This document shows positions 23,714 to 30,623 of a stretch of 33,164 nucleotides of DNA, piece by piece. The position numbers and the translations under genes were made by a program. Origin of the DNA: Acidimicrobiaceae bacterium (lineage in GTDB: Bacteria > Actinomycetota > Acidimicrobiia > Acidimicrobiales > JAUTXP01); assembly GCA_030837965.1 (NCBI GenBank), contig JAUTXP010000057.1:1-33164 (forward strand). The letters run 5' to 3'. The first letter of the stretch is position 1. Every line of letters starts with the position of its first letter. The notes under the pieces are model-generated. The model was not told the origin of the DNA, did not search any database, and was given only the letters and a program-made list of their open reading frames with translations.

Positions 23714-25111
23714 TCAGGGGGTGTGCGAATGGGCCCGGCCAGGCAGGCGGCGGGCGGTGAACAGGGCCAGCCCGGCCACGGCCAAGGTCATGGCGTCGAT
23801 GATCTCGATGCCCCTGCGCCTGCCCCACCCGGCCGCCAATGCGAAGGCCAAGGCCGCGCCCGCGGCGCCGGTTCCCAGGGCCACGCCGAGCACGTCGGCC
23901 AACTGCAAGGCCGAGGATGACGCGCCCACTCGGTTGACGGGCGACTCGTCCAGCACGACCAGCCCCGTCGTCGGATAGCAGATGCCCATCCCGAGGCCTG
24001 CGATGCACCAGCCCAAGGGCGCGACGGCGACGGGCACGGCCGGGTCGAGGACGCTGCCTGCCACCACGATCCCGCCGATGATGAGGCCCGCCCCGGTGGA
24101 CGCGGTGCGCCGCCTGCCCCACCGGCCGCCCTTGCGCTCCTGTACCCACGAGCCCGCGGCCCAACTGACCCCGCCCGCGGTCAGGGCCAGTCCGGCCCGG
24201 GTGGGGGACTGGCCCCGCAGCGAGGTGAGGGTCAGTGGCAGGAAGCCGTCGAAGGTGAAGAAGGAGAAGGCCAGCAGCCCGCGCAGGGCGACCGCGGTAG
24301 GCAGCACGCCCCGGGCTCGCAGCGTCCCTTCCGGCACCAGCCTGCGGAACGGGTTCACGGCCAGGACGAGGCCAAGCACGACCAGGCCGACGCCGAGGGG
24401 CAGCGACCGGCTGCCCAAACCCGCCACCAGCAGGCCCGCGCCCCCGGCCAGTCGGGTGGCGTCGAGGACGGGCAGCGGCCTGCGGTCCTCGTCGTGCTCG
24501 GGCGGCCGGATGCCGCGCATGGCCGGAAGGATCAGCATGGCGTCGAGCACCATGACCGGAGCGAGGACCAAAAAGACGGAGCGCCAGCCCACGTGCTCGG
24601 CCAGCGTTCCGGCCAGGACGGGTCCGATGAGCGACGGGAGGACCCACGCGCTGGAGATGACCGCGAACAGGCGGGCCCTGGCCGCCTCGGGATAGCCGAG
24701 TCCCATGACCACGTAGGCCGTGGAGATCACCGCACCCGCGCCCAGCCCGGACACGAAGCGGCCCACGACGACGAGCAACATGGTCGGGGCCACGCCGCTC
24801 ACGACCAGGCCGCCGCCGAACAGCACCAGCCCGACGAGGGCCGGTCGGGCCGGGCCGATGCGATCGGACAGCGGGCCGCCCAATGTGATGCCGACCAGGT
24901 TGGCCAGCATGAAGCTGCTGAAGGCCCAGCCGTACAGGCGCACGCCGTGCAGCTCGCGGCTGACCACGGGCAAGGCGGTGGACACGGCCAGGGCCTCGAA
25001 GGCGATGGCGGTGATGACGAGGACCAGGCCGATGGTGAGCGGCCTGCGGCCTGGGATCAGCAGGCGGGCGTCGGTCTGCGTTTCGGCGCCCGTCTCCGCG
25101 GTCCCGGCCAT
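23714..25111 (-). CDS. MFS transporter, drug/metabolite exporter type
   Basis: This 465-residue protein has about 13-14 hydrophobic segments and resembles the drug:H+ antiporters. [22 protein letters not shown] is the first helix pair region; [17 protein letters not shown] is the MFS motif A loop; [21 protein letters not shown] and [27 protein letters not shown] cover motifs B and C. The histidine-containing tail is short and polar. It is divergent from the SDR gene with only 36 bases between the start codons, so the two may share regulation. The exported compound is unknown. Confidence 0.9.
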   Translation of the reverse strand: MAGTAETGAETQTDARLLIPGRRPLTIGLVLVITAIAFEALAVSTALPVVSRELHGVRLYGWAFSSFMLANLVGITLGGPLSDRIGPARPALVGLVLFGGGLVVSGVAPTMLLVVVGRFVSGLGAGAVISTAYVVMGLGYPEAARARLFAVISSAWVLPSLIGPVLAGTLAEHVGWRSVFLVLAPVMVLDAMLILPAMRGIRPPEHDEDRRPLPVLDATRLAGGAGLLVAGLGSRSLPLGVGLVVLGLVLAVNPFRRLVPEGTLRARGVLPTAVALRGLLAFSFFTFDGFLPLTLTSLRGQSPTRAGLALTAGGVSWAAGSWVQERKGGRWGRRRTASTGAGLIIGGIVVAGSVLDPAVPVAVAPLGWCIAGLGMGICYPTTGLVVLDESPVNRVGASSSALQLADVLGVALGTGAAGAALAFALAAGWGRRRGIEIIDAMTLAVAGLALFTARRLPGRAHSHTP

Positions 25112-25134
25112 GACCCCATCATCGCCTGTACCTC

Positions 25135-25140
25135 TAATGT
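25135..25140 (+). promoter_or_regulatory. -10-like box for leaderless SDR gene
   Basis: TAATGT ends seven bases before ATG 25148. The whole gap between the divergent MFS and SDR start codons is 36 bases and contains no RBS before this ATG, so a leaderless transcript is likely. Confidence 0.5.
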
Positions 25141-25147
25141 CCCCGGC

Positions 25148-25924
25148 ATGGAGATCAACGGAGTCGCAGCAATCGTCACCGGCGGCGCGTCAGGGCTGGG
25201 CGCGGCCACGGTGCGCCGCTTGGCCGGCGCCGGGGCCAAGGTGGCCATCCTCGACCTCGACCGCCAGGCCGAGGGGGCGGAGAAGCTGGTGGCCGAGCTG
25301 GGTGGGGAGAACGCCATCTTCACGCCCGCCGACGTCACCAACCCCGAGCAGGTCGAGCAGGCCGTAGCCGCCGCGGCCGAGCTGGGCCCGCTGCGCATCG
25401 CCGTCAACTGTGCGGGCCTCGGCATCGCCATGCGCACCATCGCCAAGGACGGCAGCCCGCACGACCTGGAAGCGTTCAAGTTCGTGCTGAACGTGAACCT
25501 GATCGGCACGTTCAACGTGCTGCGGCTGGCCGCGTCGGCCATCTCCAAGACCGACCCGCTCGAGCACGGCGAGCGCGGCGTGATCGTGAACACGGCGTCG
25601 GTCGCCGCCTTCGACGGCCAGATCGGCCAGGCCGCCTACTCGGCCTCCAAGGGCGGGATCGTGGGCATGACGCTGCCCATCGCCAGGGACCTGTCGCCCG
25701 TGGGCGTGCGGGTCTGCACCATCGCTCCGGGGCTCATGGACACGCCGTTGCTCGGACTGCTGCCCGAGGACGCTCGGGCCGCGCTGGGCGCGGGCGTGCC
25801 GTTCCCGAAGCGGCTGGGCACCCCCGACGACTTCGCGTCGCTGGTCCTCGAGATCGCCCAGAACGGCTACCTCAACGGCGAGACGATCCGTCTGGACGGC
25901 GCCCTCCGCATGCCGCCTAAGTAA
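25148..25924 (+). CDS. SDR-family dehydrogenase, 3-hydroxyacyl-CoA dehydrogenase type 2-like
   Basis: This 258-residue classical short-chain dehydrogenase shows TGGASGLG (11-18) for NAD binding, NCAG (87-90), Ser151, and Tyr164-x3-Lys168 in YSASK. Asp36 after the second strand (ILDLD) favours NAD over [14 protein letters not shown] and the insertion around residues 101-140, before a long helix, are typical of the HSD17B10/3-hydroxyacyl-CoA dehydrogenase type 2 group. That group oxidises short branched-chain 3-hydroxyacyl-CoA or hydroxysteroids. It is probably a fatty-acid or branched-chain acid catabolism enzyme, though other alcohol substrates are possible. It is transcribed alone and ends at a family A hairpin. 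Confidence 0.9.
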   Translation: MEINGVAAIVTGGASGLGAATVRRLAGAGAKVAILDLDRQAEGAEKLVAELGGENAIFTPADVTNPEQVEQAVAAAAELGPLRIAVNCAGLGIAMRTIAKDGSPHDLEAFKFVLNVNLIGTFNVLRLAASAISKTDPLEHGERGVIVNTASVAAFDGQIGQAAYSASKGGIVGMTLPIARDLSPVGVRVCTIAPGLMDTPLLGLLPEDARAALGAGVPFPKRLGTPDDFASLVLEIAQNGYLNGETIRLDGALRMPPK

Positions 25925-25949
25925 GCCCCGTCCGGCCGCGATTTTCCGT

Positions 25950-25992
25950 CTGGAGGACATGACCTGCCGATTCCGCAGTCCATGTCTTCCAG
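25950..25992. terminator. Family A hairpin between convergent genes
   Basis: CTGGAGGACATG (25950-25961) pairs with CATGTCTTCCAG (25981-25992) with one G-T wobble. The loop can extend the stem with GAC/GTC or TGC/GCA pairs. It lies 26 bases after the SDR stop and 13 bases from the stop of the M23 protein. The single base change keeps pairing in RNA, as expected for selected structure. Confidence 0.8.
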
Positions 25993-26004
25993 AGCGGGGA
26001 GGAA

Positions 26005-27381
26005 CTAGGGGACGGGGACCATGTCGATGGTCGACACGGCCCCGGGCAGGCCCAGCCGGTTGACGGCGCCGTAGTCGGCCGCGTCGCCGAAGGCCCACGT
26101 CGACCCGTCGTTGCCCTGGACCCAGTACCCGCCACCCGAGGGCGTCGGGCGCAGCCGCACGCCGGTGGGCCAGCGGCACAGTCCTGCGCCGGGCAGCGAC
26201 CCCTTGAACGGCGCGTCGCCGAAGCTGAACACGCCGCCGTCGCCGCCGAGCAGCCAGTAGCCCGACCCCTTGGCCGTGGCGCCCATGGCCACCACCGTGG
26301 TCGTGATCCCGAGGCCGGGGACCGACCCGTAGAAGGCGGCGTCGCCAAAGGCGAACATGCCTCCGTCGGACGCGATCAGCCAGTAGCCCTTGCCGGTCTT
26401 GGTCGGGGCCATCCCGTTGACCGGCTTGTTGAGCCTGAGGTTGCCGGTCGATCCGAAGAAGCCCGCGTCGCCGAAGGCGAAGATCCCGCCGTCAGAAGCG
26501 ACCAGCCAGTAGCCCTTGCCGGTGGGCGACGCGGCCATGCCCACGATGGGCTTGTTTAGCTTCAGTCCGCCGGTCGATCCGAAGAAGCCCGCATCGCCAT
26601 AGGCGAAGATGCCGCCGTCCTTGGCCACCAGCCAGTAGCCCTTGCCGGTGGGCGACGCGGCCATGCCCACGATGGGCTGGTTGAGCTTCATGCCGCCCGT
26701 CGATCCGTAGAAGGCGGCGGAGCCGAAGCTGAACACGCCGCCGTCCGTGCCCAGCACCCAGTACCCGGACGCCGACTTGGCCGACGGCGTGGGCTTGGGG
26801 TTCTTGTCATAGGCGCAGCGCGTGCCCGCGGGCAGGCCTTGGGCCAGGCGCAGGCTGGTCCACGGGTCGACGGCGTCGCCCGCGGGAGTGCGCACCTCGA
26901 AGTGGAGGTGGGGCCCGGTGGTCTCGGCGTTGCCGCTGTCGCCCATGAAGGCGACGAACTGGCCCGCCTTGACCTTGGCGCCGTTGACGATGCCGGGGGC
27001 GAAGATGAAGTCGGGCGGGTTGAGGCCGTCGTCCGTTCCCGGCGTGTCGTTGTTGATGTGCATGTAGCGGTACGACCAGCCGTCGGCGTCCCGAATGGTG
27101 AGCATGTTGCCGGACGTGCCCGTGGTGTCGGTCTTGGCGTAGGTGACGGTGCCGTCGGTCGTGGCCAAGAGATGCTGGAGCTTCTTGCCCATGAGGTCGT
27201 TGCCCTCGTGGGTGTGGCCGACGCGGGGGGCGCCGAAGTCGTCGCTGAACGACACCGCGCCTTCGACCGGGAAGTGGATCTCCCGATAGGCGGGGTCGGC
27301 CTGGGCCGCGCCCGGGTGGTGAAGGCCGGGCAGGGCGAAGAGGGCGAGAAATGCGATGAGGGTCAGAAGCCGCCGAAACAC
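26005..27381 (-). CDS. Secreted M23 peptidase-domain protein with six GYW/DGG beta-propeller-like repeats
   Basis: This 458-residue exported protein has a signal peptide (residues 1-28, LLTLIAFLALFALPG core, AQA-DP cleavage). Residues 35-175 are an M23 (LytM) endopeptidase domain with His58-x3-Asp62, His108 and HLH (158-160), so the zinc ligands are complete. It could cleave peptidoglycan peptides. Residues 206-458 are six tandem repeats of about 43 residues: GYW(L/V), DGGxF(A/S)(F/Y)GDA and FxGS. They resemble the repeats common in Acidimicrobiia surface proteins and probably fold as a propeller. The GTG start at 27381 has no strong RBS. It follows the FTR1 gene by 40 bases on the same strand, so the two may be co-transcribed. 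Confidence 0.87.
   Translation of the reverse strand: MFRRLLTLIAFLALFALPGLHHPGAAQADPAYREIHFPVEGAVSFSDDFGAPRVGHTHEGNDLMGKKLQHLLATTDGTVTYAKTDTTGTSGNMLTIRDADGWSYRYMHINNDTPGTDDGLNPPDFIFAPGIVNGAKVKAGQFVAFMGDSGNAETTGPHLHFEVRTPAGDAVDPWTSLRLAQGLPAGTRCAYDKNPKPTPSAKSASGYWVLGTDGGVFSFGSAAFYGSTGGMKLNQPIVGMAASPTGKGYWLVAKDGGIFAYGDAGFFGSTGGLKLNKPIVGMAASPTGKGYWLVASDGGIFAFGDAGFFGSTGNLRLNKPVNGMAPTKTGKGYWLIASDGGMFAFGDAAFYGSVPGLGITTTVVAMGATAKGSGYWLLGGDGGVFSFGDAPFKGSLPGAGLCRWPTGVRLRPTPSGGGYWVQGNDGSTWAFGDAADYGAVNRLGLPGAVSTIDMVPVP
26008..26766 (-). repeat. Six tandem ~130-bp coding repeats
   Basis: Six in-frame units of 126-132 bases code for GYW...DGGxFxFGDA...FxGS. The second and third units are nearly identical in DNA, while the fifth and sixth have diverged (KGSLPGAG, WAFGDAADYG). 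Recent unit duplication or gene conversion in the central copies is likely, and length may vary among strains. Confidence 0.85.
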
Positions 27382-27421
27382 CCAATGAACATCGGCCTTT
27401 CGACCAGTGCGCTGAAGGCTC

Positions 27422-28336
27422 CTACCGCTCGATAGTCACCCGGTCACCCTCCGCGGCCGTGGCGCCGTTGGAGCCGGCCGTGGTGCCGGCGTCGCTGGTG
27501 CTCGCGCCGGCGGGGGCGGCGGGCTGGGCCGAGGCGGGTGAGCGCAGGAACAGCCAGGTGACCGGGATGAAGTAGCCGACCCACGCCAGCACCTGCTCGA
27601 TGGAGGGCCGAGGGTCCCAGCCGACGAGGGCGGCCAGGGTGCGTCCCACTTCGGTGCGCTGTGTCAGCCACGCGAAACGGGTCAGGTCGTAGACGTTGTC
27701 GTGCATGGTGCGCAGGTCGCCCGAGGCCTGAAGGAACAGCACCGATTTGGCCAGCAGGCCCGCGGCGAACACGACGACGACGATGCCGGTCACGCGGAAG
27801 AACGCCCGCATGGGCATGCGGCGGCCGCCCGCGTAGACGGCCCATCCGAGGACGGCGGCGATGACCAGGCCGATGACCGCGCCGAGGACGACGGTTCCGC
27901 CTTCGGCCGTCGTGGCGCTGGCCACCAGGAACAGGGCGGCCTCGATGCCCTCGCGCAGGACGGAGAAGAAGGCCACCGCGACGATGGCTCGACGGGCGTC
28001 GCCGTGGCCCACGGCGTCGTCGACCTTGTGCTCCAGCTCGCCCTTGATGGCCCGGGCCTGGCGCCGCATCCAAAAGACCATCCACGTGAGCACGATGGCG
28101 GCGATGACCGAGATGGCGGCGAAGGCCCGCAGGCGGGGGAGGCCCTCCAGCGCGCCGACGGTGAGGTGGATGACGACGCCCGCCACCGAGGCCAGGGCCA
28201 CGGCCGCGGCCACCCCGCCCCACGCGTACTTGGACAGGTCGAGCCGGTCGATTCGGCGCAGGTAGGCGAACACGATGGCGACGATCAGCGCCGCCTCGAA
28301 ACCCTCCCGGACCATGATCACCAGGGGCGTCAACAT
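27422..28336 (-). CDS. FTR1-family iron permease (EfeU-like)
   Basis: This 304-residue membrane protein carries the two REGxE iron-binding motifs of FTR1 and EfeU permeases: REGFE at residues 10-14 and REGIE at 128-132, each in a predicted helix. About seven helices are visible. The last 35 residues are an Ala/Thr/Gly-rich tail. It would import ferric iron, or ferrous iron coupled to oxidation, across the cytoplasmic membrane. EfeO and EfeB partners are not seen, so it either works alone or with distant partners. An IdeR/DtxR-like iron box at 28357-28339 overlaps its promoter, so iron repression is expected. The M23 protein gene follows downstream. Confidence 0.93.
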   Translation of the reverse strand: MLTPLVIMVREGFEAALIVAIVFAYLRRIDRLDLSKYAWGGVAAAVALASVAGVVIHLTVGALEGLPRLRAFAAISVIAAIVLTWMVFWMRRQARAIKGELEHKVDDAVGHGDARRAIVAVAFFSVLREGIEAALFLVASATTAEGGTVVLGAVIGLVIAAVLGWAVYAGGRRMPMRAFFRVTGIVVVVFAAGLLAKSVLFLQASGDLRTMHDNVYDLTRFAWLTQRTEVGRTLAALVGWDPRPSIEQVLAWVGYFIPVTWLFLRSPASAQPAAPAGASTSDAGTTAGSNGATAAEGDRVTIER

Positions 28337-28338
28337 GG

Positions 28339-28357
28339 TTAGGTCAGCCTAACGTTT
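28339..28357 (-). promoter_or_regulatory. IdeR/DtxR-like iron box and leaderless promoter of the iron permease
   Basis: The 19-base site, read on the plus strand, matches 15 of 19 positions of the IdeR consensus TTAGGTTAGSCTAACCTAA, with core TTAGGTCAGCCTAAC. It starts two bases before the ATG at 28336. TAGGCT (28351-28346) is a -10 box inside the iron box, and TTGGCC (28374-28369) is a -35 candidate at 17-base spacing. The transcript would be leaderless. Repressor binding would block RNA polymerase at the -10. Consensus from established knowledge; match counted by eye. Confidence 0.75.
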
Positions 28358-28401
28358 GTCGGTAACCCGGCCAAATCCCCCACATCCTTCCACCCCCCGC
28401 G

Positions 28402-28444
28402 CTTTTCCACAGCAGCAGGTGCTGTGGAAAAGTCGAGAGGGGGG
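28402..28444. terminator. Family B hairpin downstream of thiH
   Basis: CTTTTCCACAGCA (28402-28414) and TGCTGTGGAAAAG (28420-28432) form a perfect 13-bp stem with loop GCAGG. The tail TCGAGAGGGGGG (28433-28444) is the inverted form of the flank at 22081-22092, so these two copies share a unit of about 43 bases in opposite orientation. It lies 26 bases after the thiH stop, as expected for a terminator of thiGH, and 65 bases upstream of the iron permease start. Confidence 0.8.
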
Positions 28445-28469
28445 CGGGCGCGGGGCGGTGGGCCAGTGG

Positions 28470-29633
28470 TCAGGTGCGCTGCCAGTCCTTCCAGACCGGG
28501 TCGTAGCCCGCGGCGCGCAGCACGGCGGCCAACTCGGCGGGCGAGCGGGTATCGGCGATGGAGAACTGCGGCTCGGCGTCCGACGGCGCCGCGTACCCGC
28601 CCGGCTCGGTGTGCGAGCCCGCCGACATGTGGGTCACGCCCAGCCGGACCAGCGCGTCCCGCAGCTCCGGCGCCTCCCGGGTCGACAGCACCAGGCCCAC
28701 GTCAGGCAGGAACAGCCGCATGGCGCACACCAGTTGCACGAACGACCGGTCGTCCACGTCGCCGCCCGGCGCCACGGGCACCGACACGCCGGCCGCCGGG
28801 CGCATGCGCGGCAGCGACACGGTGACCTCGCTGCGCCAGTGCCGACGCATGAGCGCGCCCGCGTGGGCGGCCACGGCCAAGGCCTCGAAACGCCAGTCGT
28901 CGTGCAGGCCGAGCAGCGCCCCAACGCCCAGCCTGCGCATGCCCGCTTCGGCCCCGCGGTCGGGCGCGCCCAACCGCCAGTCGTAGTTGCGCTTCTTGCC
29001 CTTGAGGTGCACGGCCTCATAGGCGGACCGGGCGTACGTCTCCTGATAGACGACCAGCCCGTCGCACCCGGCCGCCACCAGGCGCCGATACGTGTCCGTG
29101 TCCCACACCTGCACCTCGACGGAGATGGAAGGGAACAGCGGCGCCAACGCCTCCACGCACGCGACCAGATAGTCCTTGCTCACGATGCGGGCGTGCTCGC
29201 CGCTGACCAGCAGCACGTGGCGAAAGCCGCGCTCGGCCAGGGCCCGGCCCTCGGCCACGACCTCGTCCACCGACAGCGTGCGCCGGGCGATCTGGTGCTC
29301 GGCCGAGAACCCGCAGTACGTGCACGTGGACACGCATTCGTTGGACAGATACAGGGGCGCGAACAGATGGATGGTGCGGCCGAATCGCTGGACGGTGAGT
29401 CGGTTGGCCGCCGCGGCCATGTCCTCCAGGCGCGACCCGGCCGCGTCCGACAACAGCACGGCGAAGTCGTCCAGTGCCAGCCGCCCCCCGCGCCCGCCCC
29501 GGCCCCCGCCCGACCCGAGCCGGCCCAAGACGTGTTGGACGCGCTCGGGTGTGGCCCACGCCGAGTCGGCCAACGCTCGCAGTCGGTCCAGGTCGACGGC
29601 CAGCAGGTCGGCCCCCGCCGTCCCCTCCGGCAC
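28470..29633 (-). CDS. thiH: 2-iminoacetate synthase ThiH (radical SAM)
   Basis: This 387-residue radical SAM enzyme splits tyrosine to make dehydroglycine (2-iminoacetate) for the thiazole ring of thiamin. Cys100-x3-Cys104-x2-Cys107 in NECVSTCTYCGFS binds the Fe-S cluster. Other family landmarks are LLVSGEHARIVSKDY, VYQETYARSAYEAVHLKGKKRNYDWRLGAPDR and VLSTREAPELRDALV, ending PVWKDWQRT. GTG 29633 gives a length like E. coli ThiH (377 residues). An earlier GTG 29708 in a GTGA overlap with thiG would place the family B hairpin inside the protein, so it is less likely. A glycine-arginine stretch (residues 41-50) is an odd insertion near the N-terminus. A family B hairpin lies between thiG and thiH. 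Confidence 0.92.
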   Translation of the reverse strand: MPEGTAGADLLAVDLDRLRALADSAWATPERVQHVLGRLGSGGGRGGRGGRLALDDFAVLLSDAAGSRLEDMAAAANRLTVQRFGRTIHLFAPLYLSNECVSTCTYCGFSAEHQIARRTLSVDEVVAEGRALAERGFRHVLLVSGEHARIVSKDYLVACVEALAPLFPSISVEVQVWDTDTYRRLVAAGCDGLVVYQETYARSAYEAVHLKGKKRNYDWRLGAPDRGAEAGMRRLGVGALLGLHDDWRFEALAVAAHAGALMRRHWRSEVTVSLPRMRPAAGVSVPVAPGGDVDDRSFVQLVCAMRLFLPDVGLVLSTREAPELRDALVRLGVTHMSAGSHTEPGGYAAPSDAEPQFSIADTRSPAELAAVLRAAGYDPVWKDWQRT

Positions 29634-29657
29634 ACCCGTCGGCCGCGACTCCAACGT

Positions 29658-29694
29658 CAACTTTTCCACAGCACCTGTTGCTGTGGAAAAGTTG
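29658..29694. terminator. Family B hairpin between thiG and thiH
   Basis: CAACTTTTCCACAGCA (29658-29673) and TGCTGTGGAAAAGTTG (29679-29694) form a perfect 16-bp stem with loop CCTGT. It sits in the gap between the thiG stop and the chosen thiH start, on the same strand as both. It lacks the GAGAGGGGGG flank of the other two copies. It could lower thiH expression relative to thiG by attenuation or protect the upstream mRNA end. Confidence 0.8.
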
Positions 29695-29704
29695 GAAAGG
29701 CCGG

Positions 29705-30508
29705 TCACGGGCGGCCCGACGGCGAGCCCGACGGCGAGCCCGACGGTGAAAGGAAGCCGGTGAGGGGCGACGAGGCCGACGCCTGCGTGCCCACGCCGGC
29801 CAGCCCGGCCACGAACGCAGCGCGCCCGGCCGCCACCGCGCCCGCGAAGGCCCGGCCCATGGCCACTGGGTCGCCCGCGGTCCCGATGGCCGTATTGACC
29901 AAGACGGCGTCGGCCCCGAGCTCCATGGCCTCGGCCGCCTGCGAAGGGGCGCCGATCCCTGCGTCCACCACCACCGGCACCATGGCCTGCTCCACGATGA
30001 TCTCCAGCGCGGCGCGCGTCCGCAGCCCTTGGTTCGACCCGATCCACGACCCGAGGGGCATGACCGTGGCGCAGCCCACCTCCTCCAACCGCTTGCACAG
30101 CACCGGGTCGGCCGAGCAGTACGGCAGCACCGTGAACCCGTCGCGCACCAAGACCTCCGCGGCCCGCAGCGTCTCCACTGGGTCGGGCCACAAGTAGCGC
30201 GGGTCGGGCGTGACTTCGAGCTTGATCCACGTGGGCAGTTCGGCGGCCCGGGCCAGTCGGGCCAGCCGCACGGCCTCGTCGGCGTCGACCGCGCCGCTCG
30301 TGTTGGGAAGCAGTTGCACGCGGTCGAGGGGGATGGCGTCGAGGATGTCCTCCTCGGCGCTCGGGTCCACCCTGCGCAGCGCGACGGTCACCATCTCCGT
30401 GCCCGACGCGGCGATCGTGTCGCGCAGTGACGCGATGGAGGGGAACTTCCCCGTGCCCAGGAACAGCCGGGAGGCGAAGGCCCGTCCCCCGATCAACAGC
30501 TCGTCCAT
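29705..30508 (-). CDS. thiG: Thiazole synthase ThiG
   Basis: This 267-residue enzyme forms the thiazole phosphate ring from deoxyxylulose phosphate, ThiS thiocarboxylate and 2-iminoacetate from ThiH. Lys96 in WIKLEV is the Schiff-base residue. [22 protein letters not shown] and [12 protein letters not shown], then [31 protein letters not shown], are characteristic. The ATG at 30508 is preceded by GGAGGAG, which is also the end of a TPP riboswitch, so thiamin should repress it. The C-terminus is extended by a Ser-Pro-Ser-Gly repeat not needed in the family. ThiS, ThiF, ThiC, ThiE and ThiD are not in the window. Confidence 0.95.
   Translation of the reverse strand: MDELLIGGRAFASRLFLGTGKFPSIASLRDTIAASGTEMVTVALRRVDPSAEEDILDAIPLDRVQLLPNTSGAVDADEAVRLARLARAAELPTWIKLEVTPDPRYLWPDPVETLRAAEVLVRDGFTVLPYCSADPVLCKRLEEVGCATVMPLGSWIGSNQGLRTRAALEIIVEQAMVPVVVDAGIGAPSQAAEAMELGADAVLVNTAIGTAGDPVAMGRAFAGAVAAGRAAFVAGLAGVGTQASASSPLTGFLSPSGSPSGSPSGRP
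29715..29750 (-). repeat. Three 12-base tandem repeats at the end of thiG
   Basis: Units CCCGACGGCGAG, CCCGACGGCGAG and CCCGACGGTGAA (plus strand) code for a Ser-Pro-Ser-Gly tail on ThiG. They lie at the C-terminus, directly before the family B hairpin. Replication slippage in a tolerant tail is the simple explanation. Confidence 0.8.
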
Positions 30509-30513
30509 GGTGC

Positions 30514-30603
30514 GCTCCTCCGACCCGCATTACCGGGCCTGTCAGAGGGTCGCGGGCCGCACGCCCGCCTCTCAGCCCGGTTCGCCGAGCTCCCCTGCGA
30601 TCT
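30514..30603 (-). promoter_or_regulatory. TPP (thiamin) riboswitch of thiGH
   Basis: The minus-strand leader of thiG carries the conserved THI-box elements in order: AGGGGAGC, then CGGGCTGAGAGG, ACCCT and GGTAATGCGGGTCGGAGGA. The stems can be drawn by hand: AGCTCGG pairs with CCGGGCT (P3, loop CGAA) with one G-U; AGGG pairs with CCCT (P2); GCGGGC pairs with GCCCGC (variable P3a); CCCG pairs with CGGG (P4/P5). The final GGAGGAG is the thiG ribosome site, six to seven bases before the ATG. TPP binding would therefore hide the ribosome site and block translation. Confidence 0.93.
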
Positions 30604-30609
30604 CGCTCG

Positions 30610-30616
30610 TAGGGTA
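30610..30616. promoter_or_regulatory. Bidirectional promoter with overlapping -10 boxes
   Basis: The 7-base TAGGGTA reads TAGGGT on the plus strand (30610-30615) and TACCCT on the minus strand (30616-30611). The plus box lies eight bases before ATG 30624, giving a leaderless DUF2203 transcript. The minus box lies about 12 bases before the first riboswitch element, giving a thiG transcript that starts near 30603. Symmetric -10 boxes of this kind are known to drive divergent transcription. No clear -35 was found for either side. Confidence 0.5.
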
Positions 30617-30623
30617 CCCCTCC

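Noticed and set aside
29418-29429. CATGTCCTCCAG, a match to one family A arm
   Set aside because: It codes for Leu-Glu-Asp-Met inside conserved ThiH sequence and has no opposing arm nearby, so it is a chance match.
29633-29708. Longer thiH from GTG 29708 with a GTGA overlap to thiG
   Set aside because: It fits the overlap habit of the window, but the added 25 residues are translated from the repeat hairpin and exceed the usual ThiH length; kept only as an alternative.
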